From positions 1,798,001-1,862,000 of the forward strand of contig CAVYQL010000003.1 of the NCBI GenBank assembly GCA_963770645.1: 64,000 bases of DNA. The letters run 5' to 3'. This document shows positions 35,297-44,957 of this stretch, piece after piece. The notes beneath the pieces are model-generated. The model made no database searches. It saw only the letters and a program-made list of their open reading frames with translations, and had not been told where the DNA came from. Within the stretch, counting starts at the first letter, position 1. Each line of letters starts with the position of its first letter. The translations under genes and the position numbers were made by a program. The stretch comes from Bog-473 sp963770645 (GTDB taxonomy: Bacteria > Actinomycetota > Acidimicrobiia > Acidimicrobiales > RAAP-2).

Positions 35297-36301
35297 TCAG
35301 CCGATGAGGCCCAACGCCTTCACCTCGTCGCGCTCGGCCAGCAACTCGTCGGTCGTGATGCCGATGCGCTCGGTGGCGAAGTCGTCGCGTGCGAAACCAT
35401 CGACGACGGTCCAGCCGCCCTTCCCGTCGGAGGCGACGGGGAAGCCGAATTGCAGCCCCTCTGGGGTGCCGTACTGGCCCTCACTCGCGACGGCCACCGA
35501 GAAACAGTCGCCGAGCGGTGTGGCCGAGCGGAGGCTGACCACGGTGTCGATTGCCGCCGCGGCCGCCGAGGCGGCCGATGACGATCCCCTCGCGTCGATG
35601 ATGGCGGCACCGCGCTTTTGCACCGTGGTGATGAAGTCTCCCCGCAGCCAGTCGGTGTCGGTGATGACGTCGGTTGCTCGCTTGCCCCCGATCTGGGCGT
35701 TGGCGAAATCGGGGAACTGAGTCGCGGAGTGATTGCCCCAGATGGCCACGTTGGTGACGTCACCAACCAGGACGCCGGCCTTGCGGGCCAGCTGGGCCTT
35801 GGCCCGGTTCTCGTCGAGGCGCGTCATGGCGAACCAGCGGTCCGCGGGCACCTCGGGCGCGTTGGACCGTGCGATCAGGCAGTTGGTGTTGCAGGGGTTG
35901 CCCACAACCAGGATGTGCACGTCAGGGTCGGCGTTCTCGGCGATGGCCCGGCCCTGAGGCTTGAAGATGCCACCGTTGACGTTCAGAAGGTCGCCGCGCT
36001 CCATACCGGCCTTGCGCGGCACCGATCCGACCAGCAGCGCCCAGGATGTCCCGTCGAAAGCTGTCTTGAGGTCAGAGGTCGCCACGATGTCGTGCACCAG
36101 CGGAAAGGCGCCGTCGTCGATCTCCATGCAGACGCCCTCGAGCATCTTCATGGCCGGCTCGATCTCGAGGAGGCGAAGCACGATGGGCTGGTCCTCGCCG
36201 AGGAGCTGTCCCGAGGCGATTCGAAAGAGGATCGAGTAGCCGATCTGCCCGGCGGCACCGGTGACTGTGACGTGGATCGGGGACTTCGATGCCGATGCCA
36301 T
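35297..36301 (-). CDS. mdh: Malate dehydrogenase
   Basis: The 334-residue enzyme oxidises malate to oxaloacetate with NAD. The cofactor loop is VTVTGAAGQIGYSILFRIAS, the substrate arginines lie in LVGSVPRKAGMERGDLL and TRLDENRAKAQLARKAG, and the catalytic histidine is in VAIWGNHSATQFPDF. The length is normal for the cytosolic-type (group 2) MDH. It follows icd by 73 bases on the same strand, so the two TCA genes probably share a promoter. Confidence 0.95.
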   Translation of the reverse strand: MASASKSPIHVTVTGAAGQIGYSILFRIASGQLLGEDQPIVLRLLEIEPAMKMLEGVCMEIDDGAFPLVHDIVATSDLKTAFDGTSWALLVGSVPRKAGMERGDLLNVNGGIFKPQGRAIAENADPDVHILVVGNPCNTNCLIARSNAPEVPADRWFAMTRLDENRAKAQLARKAGVLVGDVTNVAIWGNHSATQFPDFANAQIGGKRATDVITDTDWLRGDFITTVQKRGAAIIDARGSSSAASAAAAAIDTVVSLRSATPLGDCFSVAVASEGQYGTPEGLQFGFPVASDGKGGWTVVDGFARDDFATERIGITTDELLAERDEVKALGLIG

Positions 36302-36374
36302 GAGCGAGGGATCCTTTCGTGAGATCGAGACGAGGCGAAGAAGCTGGAGTGGAGGAGTTTGCCGAAGCGACGGC

Positions 36375-37571
36375 TCAAAGGCGGTCGACGATGGCGGACG
36401 CGAACTCCGAAGTCTTGACCTCGGTCGCTCCCTCCATCAACCGCGCGAAGTCATAGGTGACCACTTTGTCGGCGATGGTGGCCTCGAGTGCGTGCACGAT
36501 GTCGGAGGCCGCGTCGTTCCAGCCGATGTGCTCGAACATGAGCACGCCCGAAAGGAGCACTGAGCCGGGGTTCACCTTGTCCTGCCCGGCGTACTTGGGC
36601 GCCGTTCCATGCGTCGCCTCGAAGATGCCGTGGCCCGTCACGTAGTTGATGTTGGCCCCTGGCGCGATGCCGATGCCGCCGACCTGGGCTGCCAGCGCGT
36701 CGGAGAGGTAGTCGCCGTTGAGGTTCGTGGTGGCGATGACGTCGAAATCCGTCGGCCGCGTGAGCACCTGCTGCAGCGTGATGTCCGCGATGGTGTCCTT
36801 GACCAACAACTTGTCGCCCGGCTCGCCGTCACAGTCGTCCCAGCCGACCGCCACGTCGGCAAACTCCTCGCGTACGAGCTCGTATCCCCACTCGCGGAAC
36901 GCACCTTCGGTGAACTTCTGGATGTTGCCCTTGTGCACCATCGTCACCGATCGACGCTTGCGCTCGAGCGCGTAATTGATGGCGGCGCGAATGAGACGCC
37001 GGGATCCCATGGGTGAGATCGGCTTGATCCCGATGCCCGACGCCTCGCGGATGGGCCATCCCATCTCCTCGCGAAGATAGGTGGCCAGCTTCTCCGCCTC
37101 GGGCGTGCCCGACTGGACCTCGTAGCCCGCGTAGACGTCCTCGGTGTTCTCCCGGAAGATGACCATGTCGACCAGCTCGGGGTGGACAACGGGTGAGGGC
37201 ACGCCGGTAAACCAGCGGACCGGCCGCAGGCACACGTAGAGGTCGAGGATCTGGCGCAGCGCCACGTTGAGGGATCGGATGCCCCCGCCCACCGGCGTGG
37301 TCAGCGGGCCCTTGATCCCGATCAGGTGCGACCGAAAAGTCTCGACCGTCTCCTCGGGCAACCAACTGCCGGTTTGGTCAAAGGCCTTCTGTCCGGCCAA
37401 CACCTCCTCCCAGGCGACCTTGTGGCCATGCTTGGCGGCGGCCGCGTCGAGCACCAGCTTGGCGGCCGGCCAGATGTCCACCCCCGTGCCGTCGCCCTCG
37501 ATGAAAGGGATGATGGGCTCGCCGGGGACCACCAACGTGCCGTCGTCGCCCATACGGATGAGATCTGCCAC
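36375..37571 (-). CDS. icd: Isocitrate dehydrogenase, NADP type
   Basis: The 398-residue enzyme converts isocitrate to 2-oxoglutarate. Substrate-binding text is PVGGGIRSLNVALRQILDLY with the Ser and Arg that contact isocitrate. IFRENTEDVYAGYE and the Lys/Asp pair around VTMVHKGNIQKFTEGAFREW follow. Metal-site aspartates occur in DVIATTNLNGDYLSDALAAQ, and the nucleotide site in EATHGTAPKYAGQDKVNPGS. The start is ATG 37571, next to the ABC exporter stop (135 bases away). With mdh it forms a TCA pair inside the glycan region. Confidence 0.95.
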   Translation of the reverse strand: MADLIRMGDDGTLVVPGEPIIPFIEGDGTGVDIWPAAKLVLDAAAAKHGHKVAWEEVLAGQKAFDQTGSWLPEETVETFRSHLIGIKGPLTTPVGGGIRSLNVALRQILDLYVCLRPVRWFTGVPSPVVHPELVDMVIFRENTEDVYAGYEVQSGTPEAEKLATYLREEMGWPIREASGIGIKPISPMGSRRLIRAAINYALERKRRSVTMVHKGNIQKFTEGAFREWGYELVREEFADVAVGWDDCDGEPGDKLLVKDTIADITLQQVLTRPTDFDVIATTNLNGDYLSDALAAQVGGIGIAPGANINYVTGHGIFEATHGTAPKYAGQDKVNPGSVLLSGVLMFEHIGWNDAASDIVHALEATIADKVVTYDFARLMEGATEVKTSEFASAIVDRL

Positions 37572-37706
37572 GGCGCAAATGCTACGGGCCGCTGGGGCGT
37601 TGGTCCCAATCGGCGATCACCGTCACGCGTCGGGGCCCTGGTGCGGCGGCGCACAGGATCTGAGCTCCGGCGGACCCCCGACGATTGGCCTCCATGAGGG
37701 TTCCAG

Positions 37707-39710
37707 CTAGTGCCTGCTCAACACGATGTTCTGGTAGGCCGGTCCGGCCAGGACCGCATCCCGCTCGCCGAAATCCGCGATCTTCCCGTTCGCCAGGACC
37801 AGGAGCAGGTCGCACTGCGCCGTCGTCTCGATGCGATGCGAGATGATCACGACTGTGACGTGCCCTCTGAGCTCTGAGAGGGTCCTGCGGATGAGCTTCT
37901 CGGTGCGTCCGTCCACCGCACTGGTCGGCTCGTCCAGGACGATGAGCTTCGGGGAGCCGATCAGCGCGCGTGCGATGGCGAGGCGCTGCTTCTGCCCGCC
38001 CGACAGGGCGCCGCCACCCTCACCCACGGAAGTCTCGTATCCGGCGGGCATCCGGAGGACGTCCTCCTCCAGGTGCGCCGACTTCGCGGCGTCGACGACC
38101 TCTTGCTCCTCGAAGTCCCGGAAGAACTTGATGTTGTCCATGATCGAGCCCTGCAAGAGCACGGGTTCCTGGGGCACGAGCGCCACCAAGTTGTGCGCAC
38201 TGTTCTTGGAAAGCGCCGCCGCGTCCACGCCACCAATCGTGGCCCGACCGCTCGTGGGCTCGCGCAGGCCCAGCAGGATCTGGCTGATGGTCGTCTTACC
38301 GCTGCCCGAGGGACCGAGCATGCCGATGATCTTCCCCTCCGGGATGTACATGGTGATGCCGCCGAGGGCGAGTGACACCCCGTCGTAGGAGTACTCCACG
38401 GAATCGAAGTCCACCTCGTAGGAGTCGGGCACGCGCACTCCGGGAGTGACTTGAGCGTCCGCGAAGCGATGGAGGTCGAACATGAGGTCCTCCAGCATGC
38501 CCTGAGAGCCGCGGAGGCCCTGGATCGCGCCCTGGACGGACGAGCCGTAGGTGATCGATCGCAGCACGAGAATAAGGACGATTCCGTCCTTCTCGAGCGC
38601 CGCGTGCCCCTGGCGGGCCAGGAAGACGATCCCGACGATGACGACTCCGAGTGAGAAGGTCTGGTAGAGGGTGGGCGCGACGCTGCCGAGCCGCGCGGTC
38701 CTGCGGTACACGACACCTGTGTCCCGAATCAACATGCGGAGCCTGTCCACGACGGGGGTCTCCACACCGAACAATCGGAAGTCCCGGCTCAGACGGGTGT
38801 ACTCGGTTACGTGAGTAGCCATGGCTCTCGTGACCCTTGAGAGCTCGCGGTTTGCCCGCCTGCTGCGCAGGTTGAGCGGCCTGAGTATCTGCAAGAGCAC
38901 GAAGCTGATGAGGATGACGCCGATCGCCGCAATGGGATCGACCACCATGGCCACTGACAAGAGCGCGCAACCCATCAGGACCGCTTGGAGGCCGCCCGAC
39001 AGGCTCCCGACGACATTGGCGGTGGCGTTGGAGTTCATCCCGAGAAGCTGTTGGACATGCCCGAGCCGCTCGGTGGATTGGAGGGCCCAGTTGGACCGGA
39101 AGAACCCGGTGACGACGAGTTCACGGGTCTGGGTCAGGGCCTGCGTTGAGACGGACGTGCTGACGAAGATGGTGGCGAAGCTGGCGGAGGAGAAGAGCAC
39201 CAATGCCACCAATGCGACGACAACCGCGCTCGACGAGGTGAAAGAGGGACCGAGGGGAGAATGGATCGAGTGCCTGCCCTCGACCCCGGCTACCACCACC
39301 TCTGAGATGACCAACAAGAGGACCGCTTGGCTCAGAGCGCCGACAACGGAGAGGAAGGTGAAGGCCACGATCCTCAGGCGCAGAGAGCCCAGGCCGAGCA
39401 TGCGCATCACCGAGAACAGGGAGTCGGTCGGTGCGTTCTCGGTGCTGGACGGCGGGCTCCCGGAGGAAGGTCTCTTCGCTCGTCCCGGTTCGGCGGCAAC
39501 GTACGCTCGCGTGCGAAGGAGCGCCGAGCGATTTTCTAGTCTTTGGGTCTTCCGCCGGGCCCGGAGCTCCCGCAGGGACCTGCCTAGCTGCCAGGAGTGA
39601 CGCCGAGAGTGACGGCGCTGGGGCGCCGCGTCGGGTTTGCCGGGTGTCTGGTCCACGTCGGAGACGTGCAACGCGGAGCGCCCGCCGACCTCTTCGGCTG
39701 TCTCAGCCAT
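37707..39710 (-). CDS. ABC exporter, fused permease and ATPase (MsbA-like)
   Basis: The 667-residue half-transporter begins with a basic, probably cytosolic leader of about 100 residues. Six membrane helices follow (first VAFTFLSVVGALSQAVLLLV) and then the ATPase. Walker A is GPSGSGKTT, the signature LSGGQKQRLAIARAL, Walker B LIVLDEPTSA and the H-loop VVIISHRIE. Such homodimers flip lipid-linked sugars or export polymers, which suits its place beside glycosyltransferases. I chose ATG 39710, with AGATGAGG as ribosome-binding site. It is divergent from the family-4 glycosyltransferase pair across 264 bases that hold no other gene. Confidence 0.88.
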   Translation of the reverse strand: MAETAEEVGGRSALHVSDVDQTPGKPDAAPQRRHSRRHSWQLGRSLRELRARRKTQRLENRSALLRTRAYVAAEPGRAKRPSSGSPPSSTENAPTDSLFSVMRMLGLGSLRLRIVAFTFLSVVGALSQAVLLLVISEVVVAGVEGRHSIHSPLGPSFTSSSAVVVALVALVLFSSASFATIFVSTSVSTQALTQTRELVVTGFFRSNWALQSTERLGHVQQLLGMNSNATANVVGSLSGGLQAVLMGCALLSVAMVVDPIAAIGVILISFVLLQILRPLNLRSRRANRELSRVTRAMATHVTEYTRLSRDFRLFGVETPVVDRLRMLIRDTGVVYRRTARLGSVAPTLYQTFSLGVVIVGIVFLARQGHAALEKDGIVLILVLRSITYGSSVQGAIQGLRGSQGMLEDLMFDLHRFADAQVTPGVRVPDSYEVDFDSVEYSYDGVSLALGGITMYIPEGKIIGMLGPSGSGKTTISQILLGLREPTSGRATIGGVDAAALSKNSAHNLVALVPQEPVLLQGSIMDNIKFFRDFEEQEVVDAAKSAHLEEDVLRMPAGYETSVGEGGGALSGGQKQRLAIARALIGSPKLIVLDEPTSAVDGRTEKLIRRTLSELRGHVTVVIISHRIETTAQCDLLLVLANGKIADFGERDAVLAGPAYQNIVLSRH

Positions 39711-39974
39711 TGTCCTCATCTCCCGGCGTGCACCACGTTGCCGTGTGTGCTCCGCGCGCGCTGCGTCCCCTACCGATCCCCCCGCCGCTGGGCCCGCTCC
39801 GCCGCCCTTCGACCACCGCAAACTACTCCGCCCTCGGGCCTGCTGCGAGCGGGTCCGCCCAGGACGTCGAGCACGGACACGTTTATTTTACGTCGGGGTC
39901 AGCCAATGTTCACCTCGGATGGAATCCGGTCCCACGACATGGCGTAGGGTCCACAGCGGCGCAGCGGAGGGCCG

Positions 39975-41153
39975 ATGGACCAATCGAACACTCACGGGGG
40001 GGCGGCGTCGCCTCGACGACGCAGGATCCTGGTCCTGATCAAGTGCATGGGACACGGAGGAGCGGAGCAACTCGTGGTTTCCATGATGCGCCGGCGCGAT
40101 CGTGAGCGGTTCGACTACGAGGTCGCCTACATCTTGGAGGATCGTGACACGCTCGTACCCCAGCTGCGAGAGGCCGGCGTCGCCGTACACTCGTTGGGGT
40201 CCCGCGGCAATCAAGACTTGCGCTGGATACCGCGCCTGCGAGGCCTGCTCGTCGAGGGGGATTTTGACATCGTGCACTCGCACCTCCCCTACGCGGCAAC
40301 GTTCGGCCGCCTGGTCGCCGCCACCCTTCCGCCACCACGCCCAGCTCTCGTGTACACCGAGCACTGCATGTGGGACACGATGGCGTTGCCCGTGAAGGTT
40401 CTGAACAGGCCCACTATTCGGCTCGACGACCGTTTCCTCGTCGTGTCAGAGGCGTGCCGGCAGTCGCTTCCGCCTGCCCTGCGGCGGCGGGCACAGGTCC
40501 TCGTACACGGGATCGAGCTCGAGCCGATCCGCGACGCCGCCCTGCGGCGGAGCGAACTGCGCAAATCCGTGCGCGACGAGCTCAATCTGTCCGACGGTGA
40601 GCTCCTGGCCCTGACGGTGGCGAACTTCCGGTGGCAGAAGGGCTACGACGTCCTGCTTTCAGCCGCAAAGCAGGTGACGGACCGCTGTGTCCCAGTGCGC
40701 TTCGCGGCCGTCGGCGACGGCCCGCTGCGCCCGGACCTCGAACGCCGGCATGTCGAGCTCTCGCTCCATGATCATTTCGTGTTCCTCGGTGAAAGGGACG
40801 ACGTGCCACGCTTGCTCGCGGCCGCGGACATGTTCGTGCTGCCGTCACGTTATGAGGGGCTGCCGCTTGCCTTGATGGAGGCAGTCTGCAGCGGACTCCC
40901 GGTCGTCGCGACGGCGGTCAGCGAGATCCCGAACCTCCTCACGAACGGGAGCGATGCCCTCCTCGTGCCGCCGGAGGAGCCGGGGGCGCTCGCCGAGGCA
41001 ATAACCGAGATGGCGCGCGATGCCGCGTTGCGGAGGCGATTGGCGGCCGCTGCGCTGAGGTTGGCCGATCGGTTCGATATCGAGCGGTGCGTGCGTGAGG
41101 TCGAGTCCATCTACGACCAGCTGCAGCCGCAACCAGCCCCGTTGACGCAGTGA
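39975..41153 (+). CDS. Family-4 glycosyltransferase
   Basis: The 392-residue GT-B enzyme shows the N-terminal ILVLIKCMGHGGAEQLVVSM, the hinge LALTVANFRWQKGYDVLLSA and the donor-binding E-x7-E region VLPSRYEGLPLALMEAVCSG followed by PVVATAVSEIPNLL. It has no membrane helix and would work at the inner membrane face. The next glycosyltransferase begins inside its stop codon (GTGA, 41150-41153), so the two are translated together and probably act in sequence. Confidence 0.9.
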   Translation: MDQSNTHGGAASPRRRRILVLIKCMGHGGAEQLVVSMMRRRDRERFDYEVAYILEDRDTLVPQLREAGVAVHSLGSRGNQDLRWIPRLRGLLVEGDFDIVHSHLPYAATFGRLVAATLPPPRPALVYTEHCMWDTMALPVKVLNRPTIRLDDRFLVVSEACRQSLPPALRRRAQVLVHGIELEPIRDAALRRSELRKSVRDELNLSDGELLALTVANFRWQKGYDVLLSAAKQVTDRCVPVRFAAVGDGPLRPDLERRHVELSLHDHFVFLGERDDVPRLLAAADMFVLPSRYEGLPLALMEAVCSGLPVVATAVSEIPNLLTNGSDALLVPPEEPGALAEAITEMARDAALRRRLAAAALRLADRFDIERCVREVESIYDQLQPQPAPLTQ

Positions 41154-42370
41154 CCGACGATCTCGTCGCCGGGAGGCGCGTGGTCCACCTGACCACGGCC
41201 GACATGAGCTTGGCGCTCCTGCTCGGTCCGCAACTCCGTGCATTTGCCAAGGCAGGTATGGACGTCATCGGCGCTTCGGCCGCCGGCCCATGGGTCGAGG
41301 ACCTCACGGCGTGGGGGATACGCCACGAGGCGGTCGCGCACGCCACCCGGTCAGTCTCGGTCACCGATGACGTCCTCGCTCTCGGCGAGCTGGTTCGCCT
41401 GTTCCGGCGGCTGCGTCCCGATATCGTCCACACCCACAATCCGAAGCCGGGCATCTACGGACGGATGGCAGCGCGGCTCGCTGGGGTGCCGGTGGTGGTC
41501 AATACGGTGCACGGCCTCTACGCCAGCCCGGACGACCCGCTCCTGCGCCGCGCCGTGGTCTACGGCCTCGAACGAGCGGTGTCGGTGTGCTCCCAGGCCG
41601 AGCTCGTGCAGAACGTCGAGGATGTCGCCGTCTTGGAACGCCTGCACGTGCCCGCCCGCAAGCTGCATGTGCTCGGCAACGGCGTCGACCTCGTGCGTTT
41701 CCAACCTCGACCCGCTGAGGCCTCAACCGTGCGGCAGACCCTCGGTGTGCGGGACGACCAGGTGGTCGCCGGCGTCGTGGGCCGCCTGGTCTGGGAGAAG
41801 GGGTTCGCCGAACTCTTCGAGGCGGCGCGGCGACTGCGTCACACCCGGCCCGAGGTCGTCGTGGTCGTCGTCGGGGGGACCGACCTCGCGAAGGCCGCCA
41901 GCCTGACACAGGCCGACCTCGACCTGGCCCGGACGGAAGCGGGCGTGGTCTTCCTGGGCGAACGCCGCGACGTCGAAGCCCTGTACCCGGGATTCGACCT
42001 CTTCGTCCTCGCGTCCCACCGAGAGGGCTTTCCGCGTGCCGCTATGGAGGCGGCGGCGTGTGGACTGCCAGTCGTCGCGTCGGACATCCGGGGGTGTCGG
42101 CAGGTCGTCGACCACGAGCACACTGGGTTGCTGGTGCGCGTCCGCGACTCGGTCGCACTGGCCGACGCCATCGGCACCCTCGCTGCCGATCCGATTCGGC
42201 GGCAGGCTATGGGACTGGCTGCTCGTGTCCGCGCCGAGCAGGAGTTCGACGAGCGCCGGGTCATCGCCCGGACGCTCGACACCTACCGCCAACTTCTCAG
42301 TGGCGTCAGTGCCACCCGACGCCGACGTGGTCCTCCAGCGGGTCGATCAGCCGGGCTGAGGCCGCGCTGA
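41150..42370 (+). CDS. Family-4 glycosyltransferase
   Basis: The 406-residue GT-B enzyme has HTHNPKPGIYGRMAARLAGV in its first domain, which is typical of enzymes acting on a lipid-linked sugar. The hinge reads VAGVVGRLVWEKGFAELFEA, and the donor site is VLASHREGFPRAAMEAAACG with PVVASDIRGCRQVVD. The GTG start overlaps the previous stop. It converges with the membrane-protein gene, 24 bases from stop to stop. Confidence 0.9.
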   Translation: MTDDLVAGRRVVHLTTADMSLALLLGPQLRAFAKAGMDVIGASAAGPWVEDLTAWGIRHEAVAHATRSVSVTDDVLALGELVRLFRRLRPDIVHTHNPKPGIYGRMAARLAGVPVVVNTVHGLYASPDDPLLRRAVVYGLERAVSVCSQAELVQNVEDVAVLERLHVPARKLHVLGNGVDLVRFQPRPAEASTVRQTLGVRDDQVVAGVVGRLVWEKGFAELFEAARRLRHTRPEVVVVVVGGTDLAKAASLTQADLDLARTEAGVVFLGERRDVEALYPGFDLFVLASHREGFPRAAMEAAACGLPVVASDIRGCRQVVDHEHTGLLVRVRDSVALADAIGTLAADPIRRQAMGLAARVRAEQEFDERRVIARTLDTYRQLLSGVSATRRRRGPPAGRSAGLRPR

Positions 42371-42394
42371 CACTCGGAGCCCCGTGTCACCGAC

Positions 42395-43855
42395 TCAGCT
42401 CGACGCGTGCCAGTCGGCCGCCGACCACCCCGACTGGTCGGTGTAGGACCGCTCCTCCGCCGCCCACTCCGCGACCGTCGACGCGACGAGCGTTGTCGCC
42501 TCGACGGCCTCCTCGGCATCGACCGGCCCACGCGTCCCGGAGGGTACCGATCCCGCGCCCACCCGCCGCCTTCGGCGCTGCCACGGGTACGGGTCCTCGC
42601 CCGGCCGCGCAATCGGGAAGGCGAGCACGATGAAGAGGAACGGGAGGAGCAAGGTGCGCTCCCTGGTGATGAGGCCGAGGTTCCCGAGCGCAGCGAAGGC
42701 GAAGATGAAGATGATGCTGTAGAAGAGCGCTGTGAACACGTAGGGGCGCTGCAGGCAGAGGCGCGGCAGGTACCGCAAGCGGGGGAACGAAGCCAGAACC
42801 ACCAACAGGATCAAGGTGTTCTCGCCTGCGGCGAACAGCTCGGTGATGCTGTGCGCGGTGAAGGGAAGCGGATCGAAAAGGACCGTATAGGCGTCGCGTG
42901 GATACCACAGCGGGTTGGATGAATAAGGGACCGAACTACTCCCGAACCCCGCTCCAGTTCCTTTGTTGCCCGCCGACACCTTGGTAAGCGCGTTTCCGAC
43001 CCCTGCGCTGGTGATTCCGTGCAGGAAGTGGGCGGCCACGATCGTTGTGACGACAACGATCCCCGCGACGAACACAAATGCCCCCGCCATATTGAAGGCA
43101 TTTCGTCGCCGCGATCCGGATGCGTTGCCTCCGATGGCGCGCACGAGCATGGCCAAGGCGAAGCCGACGACGAGGATCACGACCTCGTTGGGCCGGATGA
43201 ACAAGGCGAGCGCTCCGCCCACCAGTATCGGGAGGTAGCCGCCACGCTTGCCCACCATCACGAGCGCGATGCCATAGGCCGCGAGACCGAGGCCAACCAG
43301 CATGAAGGCCTCCTTGCTCACGTCTGCGGTCCAGAACAGCAGGGAGGGGAACAAGAAGACGAGGATCGCGTACCGGCGGCGGTCGGCGCGGGGAAAGGTC
43401 ACTCTGAACGCGAGGTAGAAGAACACACAGCCCACGTAGGCCAGCCACGAGCATACGAAAAAGGCGGCCAGCTGATTGGGACCGACGAGTGTCATGACAA
43501 CGGCACCCGCGATCCCGATCGTTCCGTTGCCGATGCTGGCGGGAACGCCTGCGAGATTGAAATGACCGCTGCGCCAGGTGTTGGCCAGCACCGCGGCCAG
43601 ATGGTCGTACTTCAACCAGTCCGCGACGCCAGCGTAGAAGTGGTCGACGACGAAGATCTGAAGCGGGGCGAAGAGAAGGTGGAGGAGCACGCTGGCGATC
43701 ATCACTTTGGCGAGTGCGGGGTATGCATCCGTACGTGCCACCTTCTTCGCAATGAGCACACCGAGCCAAGCGAGGATGGCGGCAACGACCAAGGCGACGG
43801 GGAGATTCGTCCCTACCGACTGCACGATGTCACCAGCCTCGCGAAGTTGGGCCAC
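42395..43855 (-). CDS. Multi-pass membrane protein, polysaccharide polymerase-like
   Basis: The 486-residue protein has about 10-12 hydrophobic helices from residue 18 onward. The stretch LFPSLLFWTADVSKEAFMLV near residue 170 resembles the loop seen in Wzy/EpsG-type polymerases and related membrane glycosyltransferases. A large loop of about 60 residues (ALTKVSAGNKGTGAGFGSSS) follows. The last 80 residues are a soluble charged tail. In this setting it is a good candidate for the step that joins repeat units. Its start overlaps the end of the upstream sulfotransferase gene by 43 bases in a different frame. Confidence 0.65.
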   Translation of the reverse strand: MAQLREAGDIVQSVGTNLPVALVVAAILAWLGVLIAKKVARTDAYPALAKVMIASVLLHLLFAPLQIFVVDHFYAGVADWLKYDHLAAVLANTWRSGHFNLAGVPASIGNGTIGIAGAVVMTLVGPNQLAAFFVCSWLAYVGCVFFYLAFRVTFPRADRRRYAILVFLFPSLLFWTADVSKEAFMLVGLGLAAYGIALVMVGKRGGYLPILVGGALALFIRPNEVVILVVGFALAMLVRAIGGNASGSRRRNAFNMAGAFVFVAGIVVVTTIVAAHFLHGITSAGVGNALTKVSAGNKGTGAGFGSSSVPYSSNPLWYPRDAYTVLFDPLPFTAHSITELFAAGENTLILLVVLASFPRLRYLPRLCLQRPYVFTALFYSIIFIFAFAALGNLGLITRERTLLLPFLFIVLAFPIARPGEDPYPWQRRRRRVGAGSVPSGTRGPVDAEEAVEATTLVASTVAEWAAEERSYTDQSGWSAADWHASS

Positions 43856-44685
43856 AGCTCGGGATCGATCTCCGGCGTAGCCGCCGCCAAGGCCAGCACG
43901 TCCGGCGCGTACAGCCCACGCAGGCGACGGCGCGCGTCGTCAGGCAGCGTGAGCTGCGCCCTCCTCCGGTTCACGCTCTCCGTCACCTCGTCGGGGGTAA
44001 AGGGCGGCAGGTTCAAGAAGCGGTAGGTCCTCTGGATCTCCCCGACGGGATCCTGCACGCAGCGCTCGTATTGCAACACCAGCATCTGCTCACGCGGGAA
44101 ATGACGTGTCCACTCCGCCAGCGCCTGGCCGTAGAACCCGCGCACGAGAGCGTCGCTGTACGCCTCGGCCGTCAGCGCGCCCCGATGGCCGCGGTGGTGC
44201 GCCAGCCCGGACTGGAAGCGTTCGACGGGATCGCGCAGCAGCACGAGCACCCGAGCTCGTGGGGCTGCGGCCGCCAGCAGCGATGGGACCCAGCCCAGGT
44301 GCATGTAATCCGGGGTCCACTCCCCGGTGACCATCCCCGCCGGGCGTGGGAACCACCCGTGGTACTGCGTGCACTGCTCGGAGCCAAACGAGCGTGCGGC
44401 GAAGCGATCGAAGAAGTGCCGCTCCTTGTGGATGTCGTCGCGCTGCGCCACGCCGGGGTGCGATGCGATCAGAGAAAACCACCAAGTGGTTCCGGCCTTC
44501 TGGGCGCCGATGCCTACGAAGTCGGGAGGACCCGTGACCTCACCAGGACGCGGCTGAGGCGGTGTGAAGTCGAAGCCTTCCTCCCACGGCGCGAAGCGCC
44601 CACGCGCGTGCAGGACCGCTCGCCGCACGGGCGCCGGGAGCGTCAAGAAGGTCGAGCGCGCGAGATCCTTCAAGCTCATACCCAA
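43813..44685 (-). CDS. Sulfotransferase
   Basis: This 290-residue enzyme is the clearest of the three sulfotransferases. The 5'-phosphosulfate loop is FVGIGAQKAGTTWWFSLIAS, and HKERHFFDRFAA and WTPDYMHLGWVP follow as in heparan/Stf0-like sulfotransferases. The 3'-phosphate site is VLVLLRDPVERFQSGLAHHR. It is cytosolic and needs PAPS; no PAPS synthesis genes are in the window. It overlaps the start of the membrane-protein gene, so the two are probably translated together. Confidence 0.88.
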   Translation of the reverse strand: MGMSLKDLARSTFLTLPAPVRRAVLHARGRFAPWEEGFDFTPPQPRPGEVTGPPDFVGIGAQKAGTTWWFSLIASHPGVAQRDDIHKERHFFDRFAARSFGSEQCTQYHGWFPRPAGMVTGEWTPDYMHLGWVPSLLAAAAPRARVLVLLRDPVERFQSGLAHHRGHRGALTAEAYSDALVRGFYGQALAEWTRHFPREQMLVLQYERCVQDPVGEIQRTYRFLNLPPFTPDEVTESVNRRRAQLTLPDDARRRLRGLYAPDVLALAAATPEIDPELWPNFARLVTSCSR

Positions 44686-44957
44686 GTCTTCCGCCTCCGC
44701 CCAGGGTTGGTCACTTCAGCCCCGACCGACATCCTCACAGCCTCCCCGGGCGTCGGTGAACGCGGCGCAACATCTTGGCGACATTTTGATGAAACGTAGA
44801 TGAATTCGGCGCCGACTGGCCACAAGCGCAGCCGGAAGAGCAGAATGCCGGGCGTCATGGGGTCCGACCACGGTGCGCCCTGCGTCCCCACCCGGACGGC
44901 GACTCCGGTCCCCCCCCGGCGCGACAGGGTGGTCGCCGCGTCTGCCTCACCACGCTG

